DNA from: Apibacter raozihei
Lineage (GTDB): Bacteria; Bacteroidota; Bacteroidia; Flavobacteriales; Weeksellaceae
Direction: 5' to 3'
Assembly: GCF_004014855.1 (NCBI RefSeq)
Contig: NZ_CP034930.1
Location: 2,337,716-2,401,715, forward strand
DNA: 64,000 bases
Below, one piece after another: positions 1 to 8,009 of the stretch; position 1 is the stretch's first letter; every line of letters begins with the position of its first letter. The position numbers and the translations under genes were made by a program. The notes under the pieces are model-generated. The model saw nothing but the letters and a program-made list of their open reading frames with translations. It was not told the origin of the DNA and did not search any database.

Positions 1-435
1 CCAGTAGCTTAAATGAATAAAAGAATTAGGATATTGATCTGCCAGATATCTGAAAGATTTAAGAGGACAAATAGAGCTGTTTGAAATCCATATATCGCGG
101 GATAAAACTATTTTATCCATATTTCCCAATTTCAATATAGATATTGCTTTATCAATTAATTGAATATAATTATCTATTGATATTGTTGAATTATCAATTA
201 GACTTTCGGATAAATGAATTTCGTTAAGTTCAGATAATTCTGAATAGTTTAACGGAGTTAAAAAACTGAAACGGAATTCATAATTTTTTGATGAATCAAA
301 AGAATGAAAAATATATTTATTTGCTCCTTTTTCATCCGGGATGATAAGATAAAACTTACTTTCCTGAGGGAATCTAATGAAAGCAAAAGGAGTGTCAGAA
401 CAAATGTGATCTTTAATTACATCATTGATTATCAT
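1..435 (-). CDS. menF: Isochorismate synthase MenF/EntC family, N-terminal part (cut by window edge)
   Basis: The frame is open from an ATG at 435 to the window edge, giving 145 residues. It contains the KIVLSR motif typical of the chorismate-binding fold near residue 104, followed by the start of the next helix. The family converts chorismate to isochorismate for menaquinone or siderophore synthesis in the cytoplasm. The ATG overlaps the stop of the upstream thioesterase gene by one base (TAATG), so the two are translationally coupled. A MenI-like neighbour favours menaquinone synthesis over a siderophore role. The C-terminal catalytic half lies outside the window, so active-site residues cannot be checked. 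Confidence 0.85.
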   Translation of the reverse strand, partial: MIINDVIKDHICSDTPFAFIRFPQESKFYLIIPDEKGANKYIFHSFDSSKNYEFRFSFLTPLNYSELSELNEIHLSESLIDNSTISIDNYIQLIDKAISILKLGNMDKIVLSRDIWISNSSICPLKSFRYLADQYPNSFIHLSYW

Positions 436-869
436 TAGTCAAAATCTTTAATAGGAACGATTCGATTGATCATAGTTACGTAACAATTTTTGAAAGTTTC
501 CCTTTCATTTTCATTGTAAATATTGATTTCTATAACCTGCGAAGAGTTTCCTTTGTTGATAAAACTAGCTATTGCTTTGATTTTTCCGGTTCTTACCGCT
601 TTCAAATGGTATCCGTTAACCTGAGTTCCAAACACATAATATTTTTGAGGATCAATAGTCGTTAATGAAAGAACAGAGCCTACAGTTTCTGCTATTGCCA
701 GGGATACACCTCCATGTAAAAAGCCCATCGGCTGATGAACTTTTGAAGTAACTTCAAGTTCGGCAGTCAGCGTATCACCTGTAAATTCCGTATAGACAAT
801 CCCTAAGTTCTCCATTAAAGTATCTTTAGAAGAATTATTTAAATGTTGAATTATTTCCTCGTTACTCAT
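435..869 (-). CDS. menI: Hotdog-fold thioesterase, DHNA-CoA hydrolase MenI/PaaI-like
   Basis: This 144-residue protein has the single hotdog domain of the PaaI/YdiI family. The HGGVSLAIAETVGS stretch (about residues 52-65) holds the GG turn after the long helix start and the catalytic Glu in AIAET. The family hydrolyses aromatic acyl-CoA thioesters; in menaquinone synthesis the substrate is 1,4-dihydroxy-2-naphthoyl-CoA. The one-base overlap with menF downstream supports the menaquinone assignment. Without the rest of the operon a more general acyl-CoA thioesterase remains possible. Confidence 0.8.
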   Translation of the reverse strand: MSNEEIIQHLNNSSKDTLMENLGIVYTEFTGDTLTAELEVTSKVHQPMGFLHGGVSLAIAETVGSVLSLTTIDPQKYYVFGTQVNGYHLKAVRTGKIKAIASFINKGNSSQVIEINIYNENERETFKNCYVTMINRIVPIKDFD

Positions 870-981
870 TTTTATGTATTTGTAAATTCAATACAAATGT
901 AAAAATATTTAAGTTTACAAGTTTGAATTTATTCATCAGTCAGTATTTAAGATTATCACGTATTTTTATTAAAAATTAAAT

Positions 982-998
982 TTGCAATTGAGTTGCAA
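982..998. promoter_or_regulatory. 6-5-6 palindrome TTGCAA-N5-TTGCAA, candidate operator
   Basis: TTGCAA is repeated with a 5-nt gap to form a 17-bp palindrome. It overlaps the -33 region of the promoter for the metal-transporting ATPase. Its size and place fit the operator of a dimeric metal sensor such as a Fur/Zur-family repressor, but the regulator is inferred only from position and symmetry. A palindrome of the same architecture lies at 11818-11834. Confidence 0.5.
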
Positions 999-1017
999 CA
1001 TACTCATAATATTTTTG
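988..1017 (+). promoter_or_regulatory. Bacteroidota-type promoter for the P-type ATPase
   Basis: TTG at 988-990 is followed after 19 nt by TATTTTTG at 1010-1017, matching the TAnnTTTG -7 element of the Bacteroidota housekeeping sigma factor. The start codon follows 26 nt after the element, leaving a short leader. Confidence 0.6.
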
Positions 1018-1043
1018 TAGAGTAAACAAAAAAACTAATAGAT

Positions 1044-3011
1044 ATGGCTGTTAAAAAACATAGCTGTTCATGCTGTTCAGATATAAAAGAGCAAGTTTCT
1101 CATAGTCATGAAGGACATTCCCATGACCATGGTATAGATAAAGATATTAGTACAATGAAATTATTTTTACCTGCAATAATCAGTGCTGTTCTTTTATTGG
1201 CAGCGGTACTAATGGATTATTTACAGGTTGATTTTTTTCACTCATGGCTTCGATTATTATGGTATATTCTGGCTTATTTACCAGTAGGTTACCCTGTCTT
1301 TAAAGAAATGTTACAGGAGTTCAGGCACTACGATTTTTTCAATGAATTATCATTAATGTTTTTAGCATCTGTGGGTGCTTTTTATATAAAACAGTATCCG
1401 GAAGCAGTTGCAGTTATGCTTTTTTACTCTATTGGAGAAAATTTCCAGGGATTAGCGGTTGCAAAAGCTAAAAAAAATATAAACTCTTTGTTGGATCAAA
1501 GGCCGGATGAAGCTTCCGTTATAGAAAATAACACTGTAATAAAAATTAAAGCCAGGGAGGTTGCAGTAAGAGCAATCATGCAATTAAAACCAGGAGAGAG
1601 GGCAGCGCTGGATGGTGAATTGATTTCTGATTCGGCTTCGTTTAATACTTCGGCACTTACAGGGGAGAGTGCCCCGCAGACAAAAGAAACAGGCGATAGT
1701 GTTTTAGCTGGTATGATAAATCTGAATTCATCATCGTTAGTCAAAGTTACCACACCTTATGAAGATAGTAAGTTGTCTAAAATTCTTGATTTAGTGCAAA
1801 ATGCAACCGGACAAAAAGCTAAAACAGAATTATTTATAAGAAAGTTTGCCAAAATATATACACCGGCTGTTTTTTTTGTGGCATTACTGGTTTTTCTACT
1901 TCCTTATTTTTTTGTTTCAAACTATCAATATGAAGATTGGCTCTATAGATCACTAATTTTTCTAGTCATATCATGTCCATGTGCTTTGGTTATATCCATA
2001 CCCTTAGGATATTTCGGAGGAGTAGGGTTAGCATCGAGAAACGGTATTTTGGTTAAAGGATCTAATTTTTTAGATGCTTTGGTAGATGTAAAACAAGTAG
2101 TTCTGGATAAAACAGGAACGGTTACACAAGGTAATTTTTCAGTTCATAAAGTATCTGTAAATACTGAATATAATGAGGAACAAATACTGACCTGGGTTAA
2201 TATCGCGGAATCTCAAAGTACACATCCTATTGCAAATGCAATTCATGAATACATAAATCAATCGCCAGATATATCACGTATAAAATCTATGGAGGATATA
2301 CCCGGCAAAGGAATCAAGGCTGAAATTGATTCCTATGAAATACTTGCAGGTAATTTCAGATTAATGGACCTATATAATATAAAATATGATCAGGATTTAA
2401 AACAGATAGTTAACACAGTTGTATTGATAGCTGTTAATCAAAAATATGCAGGATATATTGAAATTGCAGATCAATTAAAGCCTAATGTTACGAATGATAT
2501 ACAGGAATTGCATGCAATGGGTATTAAAACAATCATGTTAAGTGGAGATAAAGATTCAGTAGTTCAAAATGTATCCCATGAAATAGGCATTGATCAGGCA
2601 TATGGTGATTTATTGCCGGAAGATAAGGTAAACAGGATGAAGCAGATTAAACTGGATACTAATGGTAAAATAGCCTTTGTGGGAGACGGATTCAATGATG
2701 CTCCGGTCATTGCTTTAAGCGACGTGGGAATAGCTATGGGAGGTTTAGGAAGTGATGCAACCATAGAAGTTGCTGATATTATCATTCAAGATGATAAAAT
2801 GTCTAAAATACCTTTAGCAATAAAAATAGGAAAAGCAACCAAAAGCATTGTATGGCAGAATATAATTTTAGCTTTTGGAATAAAAATAATAGTGATGATT
2901 TTAGGTGTATTTGGTAATATTTACTTGCTTGAAGCTGTGTTTGCTGATGTAGGTGTGGCATTATTAGCAATACTTAATGCCGTGCGTTTACAAAGAATGA
3001 AAATAAGGTAG
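1044..3011 (+). CDS. zntA: Heavy-metal P1B-type ATPase (Zn/Cd/Pb exporter)
   Basis: This 655-residue membrane pump has all P1B-ATPase landmarks. These are a CPC transmembrane motif (Cys311-Pro-Cys313), the phosphorylated Asp355 in DKTGT, the HP motif in STHPIA, and the hinge GDGFNDAP. The N-terminus lacks a full heavy-metal-associated domain and instead has a Cys/His-rich tail (HSCSCC, then HSHEGHSHDHG), which suggests zinc. Such pumps export Zn2+, Cd2+ or Pb2+ from the cytoplasm using ATP. The CPC motif with the His-rich tail favours Zn/Cd over Cu. The gene is monocistronic, with its own promoter and palindromic operator upstream and a hairpin terminator downstream. Confidence 0.9.
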   Translation: MAVKKHSCSCCSDIKEQVSHSHEGHSHDHGIDKDISTMKLFLPAIISAVLLLAAVLMDYLQVDFFHSWLRLLWYILAYLPVGYPVFKEMLQEFRHYDFFNELSLMFLASVGAFYIKQYPEAVAVMLFYSIGENFQGLAVAKAKKNINSLLDQRPDEASVIENNTVIKIKAREVAVRAIMQLKPGERAALDGELISDSASFNTSALTGESAPQTKETGDSVLAGMINLNSSSLVKVTTPYEDSKLSKILDLVQNATGQKAKTELFIRKFAKIYTPAVFFVALLVFLLPYFFVSNYQYEDWLYRSLIFLVISCPCALVISIPLGYFGGVGLASRNGILVKGSNFLDALVDVKQVVLDKTGTVTQGNFSVHKVSVNTEYNEEQILTWVNIAESQSTHPIANAIHEYINQSPDISRIKSMEDIPGKGIKAEIDSYEILAGNFRLMDLYNIKYDQDLKQIVNTVVLIAVNQKYAGYIEIADQLKPNVTNDIQELHAMGIKTIMLSGDKDSVVQNVSHEIGIDQAYGDLLPEDKVNRMKQIKLDTNGKIAFVGDGFNDAPVIALSDVGIAMGGLGSDATIEVADIIIQDDKMSKIPLAIKIGKATKSIVWQNIILAFGIKIIVMILGVFGNIYLLEAVFADVGVALLAILNAVRLQRMKIR

Positions 3012-3035
3012 ATTCATGTATATAGAATATAGTAA

Positions 3036-3061
3036 GTCCTGCTTAAATTACAGCAGGACTT
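3036..3061 (+). terminator. Hairpin terminator after the P-type ATPase
   Basis: AGTCCTGCT and AGCAGGACT form a 9-bp stem with a short A/T-rich loop just past the ATPase stop. It also touches the 3' end of the convergent lipoprotein gene, so it may separate the two transcripts. Confidence 0.6.
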
Positions 3062-3477
3062 TATTCATATACTAATTGAGCTCTACCTTCAGTACAAACA
3101 ACTCCGGTAGGTTGTTTTACCGAAGATAATGTGTCACAATCTGCAATATTCCATTTTTTTATAAATCTTATTTCAGCAGCATTATAGAGAGAAATCAAAG
3201 ATTTGAAAGAAGTGGTATCAATACCTAACGGATACGGAATATATTTTTTTGTTTCCCCACAGGAATTTATACCAATTGCAGTAAATCCCCAGCTACTGGA
3301 ATCAGTGCATTCCACTTCAGTCATCGAAATAATTTTATCATATTTTTTGTTTAACTCAACGGATTCTTCTTCACGGGTAATGAAGGGAGAATCGTCAGTC
3401 TTACAACTAATTAAAAATTGAAAGCAGAGTATTAAAAAGCAAGGTAATATTTGTATCAATTTTGATTTCATGGTCAA
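3061..3477 (-). CDS. Small predicted lipoprotein of unknown function
   Basis: The 138-residue product starts with a charged, hydrophobic signal peptide ending in a lipobox (FLISC, Cys near residue 25), so it should be a lipid-anchored envelope protein. The mature part contains several Cys residues (SCK, EC, SCG, DC, VC) that could form disulfides. No family is recognised. A second in-frame Met (MKSK) two residues downstream is an equally good start. The gene is convergent with the P-type ATPase and is not obviously in an operon. Confidence 0.6.
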   Translation of the reverse strand: MTMKSKLIQILPCFLILCFQFLISCKTDDSPFITREEESVELNKKYDKIISMTEVECTDSSSWGFTAIGINSCGETKKYIPYPLGIDTTSFKSLISLYNAAEIRFIKKWNIADCDTLSSVKQPTGVVCTEGRAQLVYE

Positions 3478-3501
3478 GAAATATTAATAAGTGACAAAAA
3501 T

Positions 3502-3527
3502 AAAGCATTCTTGAATAAGAATGCTTT
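3502..3527 (-). terminator. Intrinsic terminator of the tyrosine phosphatase gene
   Basis: AAAGCATTCTT and AAGAATGCTTT form an 11-bp stem. On the minus strand it is followed by a T-rich tract. It lies 10 nt past the stop of the gene at 3538-4542. Confidence 0.7.
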
Positions 3528-3537
3528 ATACTGGAAT

Positions 3538-4542
3538 TTAAAATAAATATTTTTGTTGTAACTCATGGATATTTACTTTCATTTCATCAATTAGAAAAGT
3601 TTTAACGCTCCCGTATTTCTTTTCCACTTCGTCTAATGCCGATTCTAAATATTCCGGCAAGGTAGTATATAAAAATTTATTGGCTGGATTTTTTTCAAAT
3701 AAAGATTGATATTTTCCTGCAAGATACTCATTCGAAGCCATATAATCCTCTAAAATGGTTTCCCGGGGAATATTCAGTGCGGATAAAAGAAGAGCAGCGG
3801 CAAGACCCGTACGGTCTTTTCCTGCAGAACAATGAAAAAGTAAAGGTAAATTTTCATCGTGTTGTATTAAATCAAAAAATTTCCTGTAAGTTTCAATGTA
3901 CTCCGGTTCAGTAACAAACAAGCGGTACAGATGTTTCATGGCATCAATAACATCTTGTTCCGAAGTAAGTTTACTTCGTCCAAATGCCTGTAAAGATCCC
4001 GGATCAATAATTAAATTGATATAATTTTTGACAGACTCAGGGATACGGTCCGGTAACAGGTTACATTCTTCTTCACATCTGAAATCTACAACTGTAGTAA
4101 TAGGTATGCCAGACAGATAGTTTAAATCATCTTCCGTAAGATTATACAAATCATCAGATCTGAAGAAATATCCCCATTTAATATATTTACCATCACATGA
4201 TTTTAATCCGCCTAAATCTCTAAAATTAAATCCTCCTTCCATTGGTAAAAGATTTTCTGAAAGAAAAGCAGAACCCATTTCAGTCACAATTTTAAAATAA
4301 CTTCTTTGGGAAGGATTTATATATAATGGATATACCCCTAAATCTTTTCCTCGTGCAATAGGGGTTTCCATATCTATGCTTTCCGGTGTGTTTCCAGCAT
4401 ACAATACCCACTCACAAGGTGCATCAATTATTAAAGATGCAGCCTTGGTATTTTTATCTCTAAAAATAGAGGCTTTCGTATGCATATCAATTATTTCGGA
4501 ATTCAAATAATTTTTATTCAGGCTTTCTTCTTTCATATTCAT
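3538..4542 (-). CDS. Tyrosine-protein phosphatase (Y_phosphatase3-type)
   Basis: The protein has 334 residues. The P-loop signature HCSAGKDRTG sits in the second half and provides the catalytic Cys and Arg of the phosphotyrosine/phosphoinositide phosphatase fold. It is preceded by NFRDLGGLKS and FFRSDDLYNLT, both typical of the family also called protein-tyrosine/serine phosphatase. An N-terminal extension of about 90 residues resembles a beta-sandwich appended in Bacteroidota members. No signal peptide is seen, so the enzyme should be cytoplasmic. The start could also be the second Met (MKEES). The substrate is unknown. The gene stands alone with its own terminator. Confidence 0.8.
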   Translation of the reverse strand: MNMKEESLNKNYLNSEIIDMHTKASIFRDKNTKAASLIIDAPCEWVLYAGNTPESIDMETPIARGKDLGVYPLYINPSQRSYFKIVTEMGSAFLSENLLPMEGGFNFRDLGGLKSCDGKYIKWGYFFRSDDLYNLTEDDLNYLSGIPITTVVDFRCEEECNLLPDRIPESVKNYINLIIDPGSLQAFGRSKLTSEQDVIDAMKHLYRLFVTEPEYIETYRKFFDLIQHDENLPLLFHCSAGKDRTGLAAALLLSALNIPRETILEDYMASNEYLAGKYQSLFEKNPANKFLYTTLPEYLESALDEVEKKYGSVKTFLIDEMKVNIHELQQKYLF

Positions 4543-4710
4543 AATAGTTAAATTATAGTATCAGTCATACTTACTATCAAACTTTTTGCCATGTTACTGT
4601 ATATTATTAAACATATTGATAGTAAAAACATTTATTTTTAAATTATGTATAAAAATAAGAAATGTTTTTTAAGTAAAATTATTATTATATTTGAATTTAT
4701 AAAATAATAA

Positions 4711-4812
4711 AGGGGGTGCTTAAACATCAAGAAAAAAATAATCTTTTTTTCTTGAAAAATGGCTGAGATTATACCCATAGAACCTGTACGGATAATGCCG
4801 GCGTAGGGAAAA
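4711..4812 (+). ncRNA. TPP riboswitch (THI box)
   Basis: The conserved core is present in order: GGGGTGC at the 5' side, CTGAGA (4763-4768), ACCC, GAACCTG (4780-4786) and TAATGCCGGCGTAGGGA (4793-4809). Thiamine pyrophosphate binding is known for this class. The optional P3 extension is a long A/T hairpin (CAAGAAAAAAA paired with TTTTTTTCTTG, 4728-4754). A possible expression platform is GGGAA (4806-4810) pairing with TTCCC (4836-4840) just before TTTATT; this part is inference. A TATATTTG promoter element lies at 4686-4693. It controls the thiamine transporter 60 nt downstream. Confidence 0.93.
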
Positions 4813-4875
4813 TATACTACTGCATTTTGTTTCCGTTCCCTTTATTAGATAAAGTGTAAACTATATAGATTAAAT

Positions 4876-5493
4876 ATGTTAGAATTAATAAACCATTGGG
4901 GAATTGGTATAAAAGAACAAATTCATCAAATTTCTATATGGGAAGGTATAGGCGTATCTTTCGGAGTAGCTGAGGTATTGTTTGCTAAGAAAAATAAGGT
5001 TTGGCTTTATCCGTGCGGGATCACCAGTATTATTATTACAGCGTATTTATTTTTTCATGCAGGTTTGTATGCTGAAATGTTTTTGCAGACCTATTATTTT
5101 TTTATGAGTATTTATGGTTGGGTTCTTTGGTCTGAAAAAAAGGGACAAAGACTAACCGTTGAATATTCATCTTCTTTAGAATGGGAAAAAGCCTTTGCCA
5201 TAGTTATTAGCGCATGGGCAATACTTTATATCTTATTACTTTTTTTTACTAATTCAGATGTTCCTTTTTTTGATTCCTTAGTAAGTGCATTTGCCTGGTC
5301 CGGTATGTGGCTATTGGCTAAACGTAAAATTGAAAACTGGATATTTTTAAATGTAAGTAACCTAATTGCAATTCCTTTATTGATACACAAAGGATTAATA
5401 TTATATTCTGCATTAACTTTGTTTTTATTCATTATTGCTGTTTTTGGTTATGTTGAGTGGAAAAAACTCATTGAAAAAAGGACAGCTGATTAA
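4876..5493 (+). CDS. pnuT: PnuC-family thiamine transporter (PnuT)
   Basis: The 205-residue protein is very hydrophobic, with about six to seven membrane segments. It has the aromatic motifs of the NMN/vitamin transporter family (FFMSIYGWVLWSE and the final YVEWKK). PnuC-type proteins move vitamins by facilitated diffusion across the inner membrane. The TPP riboswitch directly upstream identifies thiamine as the likely substrate, so PnuT rather than the NMN transporter PnuC. A thiamine pyrophosphokinase gene, often the partner, is not next to it here; the next gene is a small membrane stress protein. Confidence 0.88.
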   Translation: MLELINHWGIGIKEQIHQISIWEGIGVSFGVAEVLFAKKNKVWLYPCGITSIIITAYLFFHAGLYAEMFLQTYYFFMSIYGWVLWSEKKGQRLTVEYSSSLEWEKAFAIVISAWAILYILLLFFTNSDVPFFDSLVSAFAWSGMWLLAKRKIENWIFLNVSNLIAIPLLIHKGLILYSALTLFLFIIAVFGYVEWKKLIEKRTAD

Positions 5494-5530
5494 AAAAAAT
5501 TATATTTGTAGTGTAATATAAATGTAAAAT

Positions 5531-5779
5531 ATGAATTGGATTTGGTCAATAATTATCGGAATACTGGCTGGCTTTTTAGCAGGTGTGTTGATACGTGGTA
5601 GGGGGTTTGGCTGTCTTATAAATTTATTGGTAGGAGTTATAGGAAGTGTCTTGGGAGGTTGGATATTCAGTTTATTAAATATATCGGTGAGCCACGGTAG
5701 TAAAATAGGAGTTCTTACAACTTCTACCGTTGGAGCTATTTGTTTACTTTGTATTGTTTCTTTATTTAAAAGAAGATAA
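5531..5779 (+). CDS. GlsB/YeaQ/YmgE-family small membrane protein
   Basis: The 82-residue product consists of three hydrophobic segments rich in Gly (GILAGFLAGVLIRGRGFG, NLLVGVIGSVLGGWIF and the last TVGAICLLCIVSLF), ending in KRR. This is the transglycosylase-associated/GlsB pattern. The family sits in the inner membrane and is linked to envelope stress, with no proven enzymatic activity. It begins 37 nt after pnuT on the same strand and could be co-transcribed with it. Confidence 0.75.
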   Translation: MNWIWSIIIGILAGFLAGVLIRGRGFGCLINLLVGVIGSVLGGWIFSLLNISVSHGSKIGVLTTSTVGAICLLCIVSLFKRR

Positions 5780-5780
5780 T

Positions 5781-6197
5781 TTAGTTATTAAAATATTTTA
5801 AAGCTTCATCTTTAAAATTCAGTTTTTGAAGTTCATCTTCAACTTGAGGAAACAGGTATACTTTATTAAATATACCAAAACCAACGGTTTGCCATTGATT
5901 TTGATATAAAACTCTTAAGGTAGAAAATAAAAAGAAATTTTTTCTTTCAAATCTTTTATCAATTATTTCATCTACGAGACGATCCTGAACAACCGGAATG
6001 AAATTTTTACTTAATTTTCCAAACAATTTGACATTAGGATCTTCTATCTTATCAAGTTCCTGATTTAATTTTTCATCAAATATGGTTATAACTTTGTTTT
6101 TAATAAAATCTCGACAACTGGTTTCATCAGGATTAGTAAAATATAAAGCACTAGTGATAACTAATAGTAAGATTAAAAATATATATCTGAATTTCAT
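5781..6197 (-). CDS. DUF4359-like membrane-anchored protein
   Basis: I place the start at the ATG at 6197 (MKFRYIFLILLLVITSALYF). This gives an immediate N-terminal membrane anchor or signal sequence; an upstream in-frame ATG at 6218 would add seven residues. The remaining ~115 residues are charged, with a CRDFIKNKV stretch after the anchor that resembles DUF4359 proteins. Function is unknown. The gene ends one base after the convergent GlsB-like gene and lies downstream of the SDR gene on the same strand, with about 45 nt between them. Confidence 0.6.
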   Translation of the reverse strand: MKFRYIFLILLLVITSALYFTNPDETSCRDFIKNKVITIFDEKLNQELDKIEDPNVKLFGKLSKNFIPVVQDRLVDEIIDKRFERKNFFLFSTLRVLYQNQWQTVGFGIFNKVYLFPQVEDELQKLNFKDEALKYFNN

Positions 6198-6241
6198 AAG
6201 CCAAAAGTATTTAGGCAAATATAAATACTTTCAAATTAACA

Positions 6242-7255
6242 TTAATTAAGAAGTTTAGATTTATACCTCCACATATATTCAAAAGCATTTTTTAAGGTAA
6301 GTTCAGGAGATGTGGGGGAAAACTTTAATTCAGTTCTTGCTTTAGATATATCAAAATCCTGTACCAATCCGTAAAACATAGAAATTTCCTTCTCTGTGAT
6401 AGCCGGGGCCTTTTTTGTTATTTTTGAAATAATACCCAGGCTATAACCTAACAAATAAAGGATCCATTTAGATATTTTTATAGGCTTACTAATATTGAGT
6501 TGAGGTAGAACCAAGTTTGCAATTTTTATAGTATCAGTAATAGACATTCCTTTTTCATTGGCAATTATATATCTCTCGCCATTTTTACCATTAATTGCAG
6601 CAAGATAACAACCTTCTGCTACATCTTTTACATCTATCCAGTTAATGTTGATGTGAGTTTCAATTGGAAGTTTATTTTTAATTATATTTTTTAATATTTC
6701 ATTAGAATTACTCAATCGGTCAATAATTTCACTTCCAATCATAGCACTAGGCAAAACAGCAATAAGTTCAATATTATATTTTTCAGCTAATTTGAAAGCT
6801 AACTGTTCGCTATCGTTTTTAGAATTGTAATACATATCTCTTCGATCTGTGTTATATCCCGATTTTTCATTGATAGGATAAGAAGAATAGTTTAAACTGG
6901 CAATAGAACTTACATAAATTATCCGTTTCACACCATTTTCAGCAGCAGTTTCCAATGTTACTTTACATCCATTCATATTTACATCATAAATTTCACTTTT
7001 AGGATTTTTAGCCCAGAGCTTAAAGACGGAAGCAACTGCAAAAACAATTGTTATACCCTTCATCGCTTTGCGCATCGCCTCTTGGTCAGTTATATCAGCA
7101 ATAACAACTTCGCAACCGGTATTTTCAAGAAGTTTTTTAAATTCAGGCTTACGGATTGAAGCACGTACTCGATATCCTTTATTTACAAGAAGTGTTACAA
7201 GATTATACCCTAAATGTCCATTAGCCCCCGTAACCAGAATAAATTCATTTTTCAT
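6242..7255 (-). CDS. NAD-dependent epimerase/dehydratase, extended SDR family
   Basis: The 337-residue protein starts with a Rossmann nucleotide-binding motif (VTGANGHLGYNL, about residues 8-19) and carries the catalytic pair YYNSK near residue 142 with an upstream YVSSIASL serine stretch. This is the extended SDR layout, closest in feel to dihydroflavonol reductase-like or 3-beta-HSD-like oxidoreductases. Substrate and pathway cannot be told from sequence. It follows the Crp/Fnr-type regulator gene on the same strand with 56 nt between, so the regulator may control it. Confidence 0.8.
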   Translation of the reverse strand: MKNEFILVTGANGHLGYNLVTLLVNKGYRVRASIRKPEFKKLLENTGCEVVIADITDQEAMRKAMKGITIVFAVASVFKLWAKNPKSEIYDVNMNGCKVTLETAAENGVKRIIYVSSIASLNYSSYPINEKSGYNTDRRDMYYNSKNDSEQLAFKLAEKYNIELIAVLPSAMIGSEIIDRLSNSNEILKNIIKNKLPIETHININWIDVKDVAEGCYLAAINGKNGERYIIANEKGMSITDTIKIANLVLPQLNISKPIKISKWILYLLGYSLGIISKITKKAPAITEKEISMFYGLVQDFDISKARTELKFSPTSPELTLKNAFEYMWRYKSKLLN

Positions 7256-7311
7256 TTTTTTTCATATTAATTTTACAAAAACAAAATTCTGAACAATTAA
7301 AAAAAATGCAA

Positions 7312-7893
7312 TTAACAATTGTTAAGCAAATTTTTACGAATTCTACTTAAACTACCGGGTTTAATTCCTAAATATGATGCAATACATTGCAAAGGAACAT
7401 GTTCAAATATATCAGGCTGATTCTCTAATAATTGTAAATATCTGGATTGCGCATTCATAGAAGTCATTTCTATAATTCTTTTTTCATGAAATGACATAGA
7501 TTCCTGTAAAACTAACAATGCATAATTTTTCCACAAAATACTTTGCTCGGTTAAATTTTTATAGTCTATTCTTGAAATACGGAGAAGTTTACAGTCTGTG
7601 AGACATTCAATTGAAGCAAATGATGGATGTTGATTTAGAAAATCTGAAAAAGAACAGAAAAAATCGGTAGGGCAATTTATATGTTGCGTAATATCATTTC
7701 TATTACTATCATAATAAAACAACCGTAAGTAACCAGAGTTGATATAATATAAATATTTGGGAATATAATTACTTTCTTCAATTACAGTCTTTTTATTATA
7801 AAATACGGGCTCAAATAACTGTTTACCTATATTATAATCTCTCTCTGAAAGTTGTTTAATTTTTGAAATATCAGTAAATAATTTTTGATACAT
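7312..7893 (-). CDS. Crp/Fnr-family transcriptional regulator
   Basis: The 193-residue protein has a cyclic-nucleotide-binding-like jelly roll over about the first 120 residues and a C-terminal helix-turn-helix (CIASYLGIKPGSLSRIRK). It lacks a clear cAMP phosphate-binding signature and the Cys ligands of Fnr, as is common in flavobacterial members, so its signal is unknown. The gene is upstream of the SDR gene in the same direction and divergent from the MalY-like gene at 8010. Confidence 0.8.
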   Translation of the reverse strand: MYQKLFTDISKIKQLSERDYNIGKQLFEPVFYNKKTVIEESNYIPKYLYYINSGYLRLFYYDSNRNDITQHINCPTDFFCSFSDFLNQHPSFASIECLTDCKLLRISRIDYKNLTEQSILWKNYALLVLQESMSFHEKRIIEMTSMNAQSRYLQLLENQPDIFEHVPLQCIASYLGIKPGSLSRIRKNLLNNC

Positions 7894-8009
7894 TTATTTT
7901 ATATTTTTTAAAGTAATTTAAAAGTATAATAAAATATTTAACTTTCAAAATAGATAAAAATTCACTATAATTAGGTAAAAACTTATATTTTTGTGTAAAC
8001 GATAAAAAA

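Noticed and set aside
3203-3421. Plus-strand frame opposite the small lipoprotein gene
   Set aside because: The minus-strand product has a clear signal peptide and lipobox; the plus-strand product has neither and no plausible start region.
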